Positions 18,326-26,202 of a stretch of DNA of 46,402 nt are shown piece after piece. Each line of letters opens with the position of its first letter. Within the stretch, counting starts at the first letter, position 1. Below the pieces are notes generated by a model. That model saw only the letters and a list, made by a program, of their open reading frames with translations, searched no databases and was not told the origin of the DNA. Source of the DNA: Candidatus Nomurabacteria bacterium GW2011_GWA1_36_15 (lineage in GTDB: Bacteria > Patescibacteriota > Minisyncoccia > Phycocordibacterales > UBA9973); the NCBI GenBank assembly GCA_000991415.1, contig LBRM01000015.1:1-46402 (forward strand), in the 5' to 3' direction. The translations under genes and the position numbers were made by a program.

Positions 18326-19040
18326 AAAATCTACTGTTAATTTAAGCACCAAGCATTTTTCTAGATATGGAGAATTCCTAGTTTCTTTTGAATTATCTAA
18401 ATATGGATGGAATGTATATAATCCAGTTTATGATGAATATATTGATTTGCTCATTCATAAACACGTTTGTAATAATTGTGGAAAAAATTGGAATCTCACA
18501 CCAGCTTTAGTCTGTAAAAAATGTGGTAAAGACTTTTCTAAAACTCAAAAGAATAAAATTGTTGCAAAAAAAATATGTCAGAATTGTAAAACTATAATGA
18601 TAGGCAATAAGACTAGATGTACTAAATGTAAATCGGAAGACTTAATAAATATACCAAGTTGTGATAAATGTGGAGGAGAAGTAGAAATGTTCGATCATTT
18701 TTGTGAATGTGGAAGCAAAAAATATATTACAAAATTTAGAACAATTCAAGTAAAAAGCTCTCGTATTGAATATAAAAGTGGTAAATCAAAGAATACATAT
18801 GCAGTAGATATGAAACCCAGAGATTTAATAAAAGATGAATTTCATTTCTATATTTGGTGTTTGATAGACGATGATGACCGTTCCCACTTTTTAGTTTTGT
18901 CAGTTAAAGAATTTGTAAAAATGATGGGTGAATCAATTAAAGGAATTTCTTTTTTTAAAGACCAAGATCGGCAGCATTTTAGTAGTAAAGATTTTGGTAG
19001 ATGGAAAGTATTTTTAAATAAATTTAATAAATTAGAATAA
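18306..19040 (+). CDS. PD-(D/E)XK-like nuclease with three tandem zinc ribbons, putative restriction endonuclease
   Basis: RYGEFLVSFELSKYGWNVYNPVYDEYIDLLI ... TIQVKSSRIEYKSGK (E-D-QxK pattern); CNNC/CKKC, CQNC/CTKC and CDKC/CEC pairs lie between D and QVK; overlaps the MTase gene by 20 nt. Confidence 0.65.
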   Translation: MIMKNNKKSTVNLSTKHFSRYGEFLVSFELSKYGWNVYNPVYDEYIDLLIHKHVCNNCGKNWNLTPALVCKKCGKDFSKTQKNKIVAKKICQNCKTIMIGNKTRCTKCKSEDLINIPSCDKCGGEVEMFDHFCECGSKKYITKFRTIQVKSSRIEYKSGKSKNTYAVDMKPRDLIKDEFHFYIWCLIDDDDRSHFLVLSVKEFVKMMGESIKGISFFKDQDRQHFSSKDFGRWKVFLNKFNKLE

Positions 19041-19102
19041 ATAATTTTTTAATGAGTTTATGTATTAAAATATGCTATAATTGTTTATATTATTAATTAA
19101 CC

Positions 19103-19136
19103 AAGCCGCCTATGCTTTAGCTACGGCGAGCCGAAG
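19103..19136. repeat. Palindromic element in the 5' leader of the zinc-ribbon gene (family D)
   Basis: AAGCCGCCTATGCTTTAGCTACGGCGAGCCGAAG; CGCC/GGCG and GCT/AGC pairing; related to 37491-37524. Confidence 0.6.
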
Positions 19137-19145
19137 AAAAATCAT

Positions 19146-19331
19146 ATGGAATTAAAAGCTTTATGTATGAAGTGTAGAGATGCTAATAGAAAGCCAACCA
19201 TGCAGACGATGACAAACCCTATCGTTACAAAGAATGACAAGGGACGATATTCAGCTAAGGGTACTTGTGCTAAGTGTGGAGGCAATATGTTTAAGTTTCT
19301 TTCTCAAGCAGATGCAGAGAAATTGGGCTAA
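19146..19331 (+). CDS. Small zinc-ribbon protein (DUF5679-like)
   Basis: CMKCRDANRKPTMQTMTNPIVTKNDKGRYSAKGTCAKCGGNMFKF; extended -10 TGCTATAAT at 19074-19081. Confidence 0.65.
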   Translation: MELKALCMKCRDANRKPTMQTMTNPIVTKNDKGRYSAKGTCAKCGGNMFKFLSQADAEKLG

Positions 19332-19355
19332 TTATTAGTTTAATAAAACAAATAC

Positions 19356-19415
19356 ATGGCAAAAGGAGACGGGCATAGAAAAGAAAAAAAGAAACCAAAA
19401 AAGGCAAAGAAATAA
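19356..19415 (+). CDS. Very small basic peptide MAKGDGHRKEKKKPKKAKK
   Basis: 20-codon ORF directly downstream of the zinc-ribbon gene; resembles short conserved KEKKKPKK-type peptides. Confidence 0.45.
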   Translation: MAKGDGHRKEKKKPKKAKK

Positions 19416-19452
19416 TCAACAAGGAAAAACTTTGACCTATTTTGCTTAAATA

Positions 19453-19541
19453 AAAAAAGACTTCATAAGTTTGGGTACAAATGAAGTCTAAATGGGTTTA
19501 GAGGAGTAAATAGTGAGGGGTACTATCCTTTTTTTATTTGA
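19453..19541 (+). ncRNA. Possible small structured RNA between 19415 and the metK promoter
   Basis: AGACTTCAT...ATGAAGTCT 9-bp hairpin, then AGGAgtaaATAGT/ACTATCCT pairing followed by a T7 tract; TTGACC/TAAATA-like promoter upstream. Confidence 0.3.
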
Positions 19542-19639
19542 TTTTTATCTAAAAGAACAATACTTATTTACCTGTATAGTATATCATACCTTGTTTAATT
19601 TGTCAAGTAATAAAAAAAAGATATTATGATACAATAGAA

Positions 19640-19733
19640 ATACAAATAAATAGTTTATATCAAGAGTGGTGGAACCCTCCTTCATTAAAACTACGGAACG
19701 GAGAACGAGAATTGGGAGGAATTTTTATTTTTT
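19640..19733 (+). promoter_or_regulatory. Structured metK leader, candidate SAM-responsive element
   Basis: AUAUCAAGAGUGGUGGA resembles the SAM-I 5' core; CCCUCC 19675-19680 complements the SD GGGAGG 19714-19719; alternative hairpin CUCCUUC/GAAcGGAG. Confidence 0.45.
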
Positions 19734-20669
19734 ATGCAAAAGACAGCAGAATTTGTCAGTCCCAAACATCCGGATAAAATTTGTGATTTTATTGCGGATA
19801 GTATTTTAGACGCTTATTTAGAAGGTGATAAAAACAGTCATGTAGCCATAGAAGTAATGGGCGGACATAATTTAATAACCATAAATGGCGAAGTAACTTC
19901 GAAATCGAAACCGGATGTTGAAGCTATAGTAAAAAAGATTGTGGGTAATGATTACAAAATTATTTCAAATATAGCTTTGCAAAGTGCAGAAATTAAACAG
20001 GGAGTAGATAAGGGCGGGGCGGGAGACCAAGGAATTATGAAAGGTTATGCCATCTCGAAGACGAACACTTATATGCCTCTTGAATACGAATTAGCCAGAA
20101 ATTTATGCCAGAAAATATTTGAGGTATATCCTCATGACGGAAAAACCCAAGTGACCATAGAAGGAAATAAAGTTATCACTGTGGTAGCGAGTTTCCAAAA
20201 TACAAAGAATGAAGAACTTTTAAAACTGGTAAAAAGTATTATTAAAGCAAACAAATATTTGATAAATCCGGCGGGAGAATGGAGACATGGCGGGTTTGAT
20301 GCAGACACGGGCTTATCCGGGAGAAAGCTGGTTATAGACAGTTATGGTCCTGAGATACCCATTGGAGGCGGTTCCTTTTCCGGCAAGGATTATACAAAAG
20401 TAGATAGGTCTGGTGCTTATATGGCCCGTAAAATTGCAGTTGATTTATTAAAAAAGAATAAGGCGAAAGAAGTTTATACAAAACTTGCCTATGCCATAGG
20501 TAAAAGTGACCCGGTCATGGCGGTAGCTGTGATAGACGGGATAGAGGAAAAAATTACCGGTTATGACCTTAGTCCTCAAGGAATATATAAGTATTTAAAA
20601 TTAGGTAAAGTGAAATTTGCTGACACTTGTATCTGGGGACATTTTGGTAGAGGTTTTGAATGGGAATAA
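19734..20669 (+). CDS. metK: S-adenosylmethionine synthetase (compact, 311 aa)
   Basis: FVSPKHPDKICDFIADSILD, GAGDQGIMKGYA, GGFDADTGLSGRKLVIDSYG, GGGSFSGKDYTKVDRSGAYMAR. Confidence 0.95.
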   Translation: MQKTAEFVSPKHPDKICDFIADSILDAYLEGDKNSHVAIEVMGGHNLITINGEVTSKSKPDVEAIVKKIVGNDYKIISNIALQSAEIKQGVDKGGAGDQGIMKGYAISKTNTYMPLEYELARNLCQKIFEVYPHDGKTQVTIEGNKVITVVASFQNTKNEELLKLVKSIIKANKYLINPAGEWRHGGFDADTGLSGRKLVIDSYGPEIPIGGGSFSGKDYTKVDRSGAYMARKIAVDLLKKNKAKEVYTKLAYAIGKSDPVMAVAVIDGIEEKITGYDLSPQGIYKYLKLGKVKFADTCIWGHFGRGFEWE

Positions 20670-20721
20670 ATTTTCTTTAAGAACTATCGCTAAAATATCA
20701 AAATAAGTATATAATATAAAG

Positions 20722-21453
20722 GTGAATCCTACGGAAACTGAAACATATCAAATTAAAACCGATGCTTTTGAAGGGCCGTTTCATTTATTGCTTTCTTTAA
20801 TAGAAGAAAGAAAATTTTTTATTAATGATTTGTCTTTAGCGCAAGTAACGGAAGACTACTTGAATTATGTTAATAAATTAGAAAAACAAGATCCGTCTGA
20901 AATTTCAAGTTTTATAGTGGTGGCGGCTACTCTTATTTTAATAAAGTCAAAATCACTTTTGCCTAATCTTAATTTAACTGCTGAAGAGGAAGGCGATATA
21001 CGTAATCTAGAAGACAGATTAAAATTGTATGAACTTTATACTAAACTTTCGATAAATATTAAAAATGCATTTGGTAGAAAAATAATTTTTGCGCCCTTGG
21101 AAAGAAAAAATGATTTTCTAGTATTTCTACCAGATGATCAAATTACAAAGGAGAGCATGATGATTTTTGCCCGCGATGCACTGGGCAAAGTTCCTAAAAA
21201 AGTTTTTTTGCCGGAAGTGGAAGTTAAAAAAGTGATAAGCATAGAAGAAATGATTTCTAGATTAACGGAAAGGATTGAAAAAACCCTGGAAGTAAGTTTT
21301 AAAAATTTTTCCGGAGTGGCAAAAACACGAGAAGAAAAAATAATTGTAATTATCGGTTTTCTTGCTATGCTGGAACTTGTCAGGCAAGGAATACTGCATG
21401 CGGTGCAGGAGAATATTTTTGAAGATATTATTATTAAGAAAAATAGTGAGTGA
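20722..21453 (+). CDS. scpA: Segregation and condensation protein A
   Basis: FEGPFHLLLSLIEERKFFINDLSLAQVTEDYL; C-terminal winged helix; GTG start. Confidence 0.93.
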   Translation: MNPTETETYQIKTDAFEGPFHLLLSLIEERKFFINDLSLAQVTEDYLNYVNKLEKQDPSEISSFIVVAATLILIKSKSLLPNLNLTAEEEGDIRNLEDRLKLYELYTKLSINIKNAFGRKIIFAPLERKNDFLVFLPDDQITKESMMIFARDALGKVPKKVFLPEVEVKKVISIEEMISRLTERIEKTLEVSFKNFSGVAKTREEKIIVIIGFLAMLELVRQGILHAVQENIFEDIIIKKNSE

Positions 21454-21471
21454 AGCGAATATATTTTTCTA

Positions 21472-21528
21472 ACCCTATTAAATAAATTTTGCTTTCGCAA
21501 AATTTGTCCAAGGGACATTTAACAGGGT
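21472..21528. repeat. Cloverleaf/three-way-junction palindromic element (family B) between scpA and scpB
   Basis: Outer ACCCTatTTAAAT / ATTTAAcAGGGT, hairpin AAATTTTGC tttc GCAAAATTT, hairpin TGTCC aa GGGACA. Confidence 0.75.
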
Positions 21529-21567
21529 GATGATTTTTATACTCACTACGTTTGTTAAAAATCAATC

Positions 21568-22143
21568 ATGCATTTAGAACAAAAAATTGAAGCAATACTT
21601 TTTTTTAAGGGAGAGCCGATGTCTAGAAAAAAATTGGCGGAATTTTTGGGCGTAGGGCAGGTGGAAATAAACGAAGCCCTAGAAAAATTAAAAGAAAATT
21701 TGAAAAATAGGGGAATAGTATTGCAAGAAAAAGAAGATGAAATTGCGTTGGGCACGGCCTCGGAACTTTCCAAGCTTATAGAAAAATTGCAAAAAGAAGA
21801 ATTGAATAAAGAACTTTCCAAAGCAAGCTTGGAAACACTATCTATTATTCTTTATAAAAATGGAGTAAATCGGTCTTTAATTGATTATATACGGGGGGTA
21901 AATTCCAGTTTTACCTTACGGGCGCTTTCTATCAGAGGATTAATAGAGAAAAATTTGGACCCTGAAGACAATAGACGCTATATTTATAAACCTACTTTTG
22001 AATTGCTTTCCTTTTTGGGCGTAAAGTCGGTGCAAGAATTGCCGGAATATGATGCAGTGAATAAATCAATAGAATTTTCTGCTCAAAATTTAGCAGACCT
22101 GTCTGCGCAGGCAGGAGAGTTAAAAAACGAAACCAATGCCTGA
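21568..22143 (+). CDS. scpB: Segregation and condensation protein B
   Basis: KIEAILFFKGEPMSRKKLAEFLGV, SLETLSIILYKNGVNRSLIDYIRGVNSSFTLRALSIRGLIEK. Confidence 0.93.
   Translation: MHLEQKIEAILFFKGEPMSRKKLAEFLGVGQVEINEALEKLKENLKNRGIVLQEKEDEIALGTASELSKLIEKLQKEELNKELSKASLETLSIILYKNGVNRSLIDYIRGVNSSFTLRALSIRGLIEKNLDPEDNRRYIYKPTFELLSFLGVKSVQELPEYDAVNKSIEFSAQNLADLSAQAGELKNETNA
22098..22115 (+). repeat. Family A palindrome inside the scpB 3' end
   Basis: CCTGTCTGCGCAGGCAGG, identical to 15067-15084; encodes DLSAQAG. Confidence 0.9.
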
Positions 22144-23023
22144 AAAAAATAATTTCTTATTTTTTATTTTAATTATTTTTGCCTTAGAGGCAATTTTATT
22201 TTCTATTGGAAACGAGAAATTGGATACCGCCTTTTTAAACAAAGAAAATAAATTTGTAAAAATACAAAAGGCGCTGGCAGATATTCCCATGCAAGCCGAA
22301 GCGTTTTCTGTTCATGATGAAACTTTAAATAGAAAAATTTATGGGAAAAACGATGATACAGTAATGCCTCTCGCTTCTTTAGCTAAGATTATGACTATTA
22401 TCACTGTTTTAAATAATCGTAATACGAACGATACTATATTAGTTTCTGCAAGAGCAATCAAGGAAGAAGGGGATTATGGTTTGTTTGTGAATGAAAAATT
22501 TAAAATCGGAGATCTTGCGAAATTTACTTTGATAGGTTCTGCTAATGATGGTGCTTATGCTCTTTCTGAAAATAGAAATAATCTTTTGGAAAAGATGAAC
22601 AGTAAAGCGCGAAAAATCGGTATGCAGAACACTTTATTTTTAAATTTCACGGGATTAGATATTAATGAAAATTTTTCCGGGGCTTACGCATCTGCCCAAG
22701 ATGTTAATGTTATGACTATATACGCCCTGAAAGCGTATCCAGAAATTTTTAAGGCTAGTGTTCTGTCTGAAATAAATGTAAAATCCGAATCTGGTTTTGA
22801 CCATAATATAAAAAATACCAATGATGTTTTAAAGAAAATTCCTAATCTATTATTTTCCAAAACAGGATTTACTCCGCTAGCCGGAGGTAATTTAACCATA
22901 ATATACCAGAACGAATATAAACATAATATTGCTATTACCGTTCTTGGTTCGACGCCAGAAGGCAGATTTTCTGATATGGAGAAAATTATAGATACATTGT
23001 ATAATTTGGGATATGGAAGCTAA
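22136..23023 (+). CDS. D-alanyl-D-alanine carboxypeptidase (peptidase S11 family)
   Basis: SxxK PLASLAKIM, SAND, KTG SKTGFTPLAGGNLT; N-terminal membrane anchor. Confidence 0.85.
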   Translation: MPEKNNFLFFILIIFALEAILFSIGNEKLDTAFLNKENKFVKIQKALADIPMQAEAFSVHDETLNRKIYGKNDDTVMPLASLAKIMTIITVLNNRNTNDTILVSARAIKEEGDYGLFVNEKFKIGDLAKFTLIGSANDGAYALSENRNNLLEKMNSKARKIGMQNTLFLNFTGLDINENFSGAYASAQDVNVMTIYALKAYPEIFKASVLSEINVKSESGFDHNIKNTNDVLKKIPNLLFSKTGFTPLAGGNLTIIYQNEYKHNIAITVLGSTPEGRFSDMEKIIDTLYNLGYGS

Positions 23024-23040
23024 AAAGGTATAATCTCTTT

Positions 23041-24093
23041 ATGCTTTTAAATTTAGTTAAAATTTTTTTACCAATGATGCTGGCCTTCTTGATGGGGCTT
23101 TTTATTACTCCATTCGCCACTCATTTTTTCTATAAATACAAAATGTGGAAAAAATATTCCCGGAATGGTGTCACTTTGACAGAATTTCAAAAAATTCATA
23201 ATGAAAATGAGGAACTTAAAACCCCTCGAATGGGTGGAATAATAATTTGGATTTCAATACTTTTTTCAACTTTGATTTTTTATTTAATATCGATTTTATT
23301 TCCTTCCGCAGTTACTGAGAAGATAAATTTTTTGAGTAAAAATCAAACTCTCATACCTCTTTTGGTTTTACTTTTTGGTTCCTTTTTAGGGCTTTGGGAT
23401 GATTTGATACAAATTTATGGCAAGGGGAAGATTGCCCATGATGATGTATCTTGGCGTAAATGGAAAGTATTTTTAGTGCTTTCTATTTCTTTTTTGATCG
23501 GACTTTGGTTTTATTATAAATTGGGAATGATATCTATTCATGTTCCATTTGGTGGAGATATGTATTTAGGTATTTTGATTATTCCATTTTTTATTTTAGT
23601 TGCCTTGGCAACTTTTTCAGGCGGAGTGATTGATGGCTTGGATGGACTCTCCGGCGGAGTGTTGGCTTCAATTTTCGCCGCATACTCGGTCATAGCATTT
23701 ACCAATAATCAAATAGATATAGCTGCATTTTCAGCAGTTGCTACGGGGGCTATATTGGCCTTTCTTTGGTTTAATATTCCACCAGCCAGATTTTATATGG
23801 GAGAAACAGGCATCATAGGACTCACTATTACTCTGGCTACTCTGGCATTTTTAACTGATTCAGTTTTAATCCTTCCTGTTGTAGCCATGCCTCTTGTAGT
23901 AAGTTCCGGTTCTGTTATTTTGCAAGTTATTTCAAAAAAATTGAGAAATGGAAAAAAAATATTTCGACTGGCACCTATTCATCACCATTTTGAGGCCTTG
24001 GGTTGGCCGTCTTACAAAGTCACTATGCGTTTTTGGGTTTTATCTGTTGCTTTTTCTATTATTGGCATAATTTTAGCAGTTATCAGTAGGTAA
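23041..24093 (+). CDS. mraY: Phospho-N-acetylmuramoyl-pentapeptide-transferase
   Basis: TPRMGGIIIW, DGLDGLSGGV, FMGETGIIGL, HHHFEALGWPSYKVTMRFW. Confidence 0.95.
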   Translation: MLLNLVKIFLPMMLAFLMGLFITPFATHFFYKYKMWKKYSRNGVTLTEFQKIHNENEELKTPRMGGIIIWISILFSTLIFYLISILFPSAVTEKINFLSKNQTLIPLLVLLFGSFLGLWDDLIQIYGKGKIAHDDVSWRKWKVFLVLSISFLIGLWFYYKLGMISIHVPFGGDMYLGILIIPFFILVALATFSGGVIDGLDGLSGGVLASIFAAYSVIAFTNNQIDIAAFSAVATGAILAFLWFNIPPARFYMGETGIIGLTITLATLAFLTDSVLILPVVAMPLVVSSGSVILQVISKKLRNGKKIFRLAPIHHHFEALGWPSYKVTMRFWVLSVAFSIIGIILAVISR

Positions 24094-24094
24094 A

Positions 24095-25047
24095 ATGAAA
24101 GAAAAAAAAATTGATAGATTTTTTTTAATAATAGTTTCTCTTTTGATATCCATCGGAGCGGCTATGTTTTTTTCTGCATCTTTGGGAGTTTTAGCCAAAA
24201 GCGGGGAGACTTTTTATTCAGTACTTTTTAGCCAATTAATTCTCGGCTTTGGCTTTGGCTTTCTTGGTATGTATTTTGCTTTAAAAGTAAATTATAAATT
24301 CTGGCGCAAATATTCTTTTTATATTTTTTTAGGATCAATCATTCTTACGGCTGCGGTTTTTATTCCTTCCTTGGGATGGAGTCATCTGGGAGCAGAGAGG
24401 TGGATTCAACTTGGACCATTAAGATTCCAGCCAGTGGAAATTTTAAAATTTGGATTTATAATTTATCTAGCTGCTTGGCTTTCTTGGGCCAAAAACAGAG
24501 TCCAAGATTTTAAATTTGGCATTCTTCCTCTTTTTATATTGCTTACCATAATTGCTGTCATTTTGTTTAATCAGCCAGACACCAAAAGCTTTATTTTGAT
24601 TGCCGTAACAGGATTTTGTATGCTTTTTATTTCTGGTGTGTCCACCAAATGGATTGCTTTACTAGGGGTGGGATCTTTAGTAGCTCTTGGATCTCTCGTT
24701 TTTTTTACTCCTTATCTTCAAGAGCGGGTAAAAACTTTTATTGATCCATCCCAAGACCCTCGGGGATCTTCTTATCAAATACAGCAATCCCTGATAGCTA
24801 TTGGTTCAGGTGGAATCTTTGGCAGGGGATATGGTCAGAGTATTCAAAAATTTAGTTATCTGCCAGAACCGCAAGGGGATTCTATTTTTGCCGTTTTGGG
24901 CGAAGAATTAGGTTTCGTGGGAAGTGTTTTCCATTGACAGGGGTGCCATTAGTTTTTATGAGTCATGGAGGTACTTCGCTTATGGTGTATCTTATGGCCG
25001 TGGGTATAGTGTTTCAAATATCAAAATTTCAACATAAAAATAATTAA
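24095..25047 (+). pseudogene. ftsW: SEDS-family FtsW/RodA, disrupted by internal deletion and frameshift
   Basis: Frame 1 ends GEELGFVGSVFH* at 24937. The C-terminal signature LTGVPLVFMSHGGTSLMVYLMAVGIVFQISKFQHKNN* continues in another frame (24934-25047). Roughly 60 residues are missing between them. Confidence 0.8.
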
Positions 25048-25055
25048 TCAAAATC

Positions 25056-26186
25056 ATGAAAATAGTATTCACAGGAGGAGGAACAGGAGGGCACTTTTAT
25101 CCGATTATTGCTGTTGCTCAAAGAGTCAACCAAATAATAAGTAAAGAGAATATAATAGGAGCCAATCTTTATTATCTTTCTGATAGTCCTTATGACAAGG
25201 AAGTACTTTTAGAAACCGGACTTTTGTATGAAGGAGTAAAGGCTGGGAAAATGCGTACTTATTTTTCTTTAAAAAATTTCTCTGATATTTTTAAAATGTT
25301 TTTTGGTACCATAAATGCAATATATAAGATGTTTTCAATTTATCCAGACGTGGTGTTCGGTAAAGGAGGTTATGCTTCATTTCCGGCTATTTTTGCAGCC
25401 AGGATTCTATGTATTCCCGTTTTAATCCACGAATCGGATTCTGTGCCCGGCAGAGTAAACAAATGGGCTGGGCATTTTGCTAAAAGGGTGGCCATTTCTT
25501 TTGAAGAAACAGCTGACTATTTTCCCCCAAAATCAGTGGCATGGACAGGACATCCGATAAGAACTGAAATAGAACATCCTGCCTCTCCCAAAGAAGCGTT
25601 TGAATATTTTAAACTAGAATCAAGCTTGCCAGTTGTTTTAATTTTAGGTGGTTCTCAAGGCGCAGAGCTTATAAACAACACAGTACTTGACGCCTTGCCG
25701 AGACTTATTAAAAATTTTCAAATTATACATCAAACAGGAGTAAATAATTTTAAAAGTGTTGCTGGACAAGCGCAAGTAATCCTCGCCTCTAATCAGGAAA
25801 AAGTAAGATATTTACCTTTTGCTTTTTTAAATCCTCTGGCTATGAAAATGGCGGCCGGAGTAGCGACAGTTATTATTTCTAGAGCAGGATCAACTATTTT
25901 TGAAATAGCATCCTGGGGGATTCCGTCAATTATTGTTCCGATTACTACTACTAATGGCGATCATCAAAGAAAAAATGCTTTCAACTATGCTCATGTCGGA
26001 GCTTGCACTGTCATTGAAGAGATGAATATGACGGCTAATATTTTAAGTTCGGAGATTGAAAGAATAATAAACGATAAAGCAATTTGGAATAATATGGCAA
26101 ATAGTGCCAAAGCTTATAATAAGCCTGATGCTGCCTACAAGATTGCCCGTGAGCTGGTGGATATAGCTTTGAACCATGAGAAATAA
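25056..26186 (+). CDS. murG: UDP-GlcNAc:undecaprenyl-PP-MurNAc-pentapeptide GlcNAc transferase
   Basis: FTGGGTGGHFYPIIAVA, VFGKGGYASFPAI, GGSQGAELINN, SRAGSTIFEIASWGIPSIIVPI. Confidence 0.95.
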   Translation: MKIVFTGGGTGGHFYPIIAVAQRVNQIISKENIIGANLYYLSDSPYDKEVLLETGLLYEGVKAGKMRTYFSLKNFSDIFKMFFGTINAIYKMFSIYPDVVFGKGGYASFPAIFAARILCIPVLIHESDSVPGRVNKWAGHFAKRVAISFEETADYFPPKSVAWTGHPIRTEIEHPASPKEAFEYFKLESSLPVVLILGGSQGAELINNTVLDALPRLIKNFQIIHQTGVNNFKSVAGQAQVILASNQEKVRYLPFAFLNPLAMKMAAGVATVIISRAGSTIFEIASWGIPSIIVPITTTNGDHQRKNAFNYAHVGACTVIEEMNMTANILSSEIERIINDKAIWNNMANSAKAYNKPDAAYKIARELVDIALNHEK

Positions 26187-26202
26187 GTGTTAAAATAGAT
26201 GG

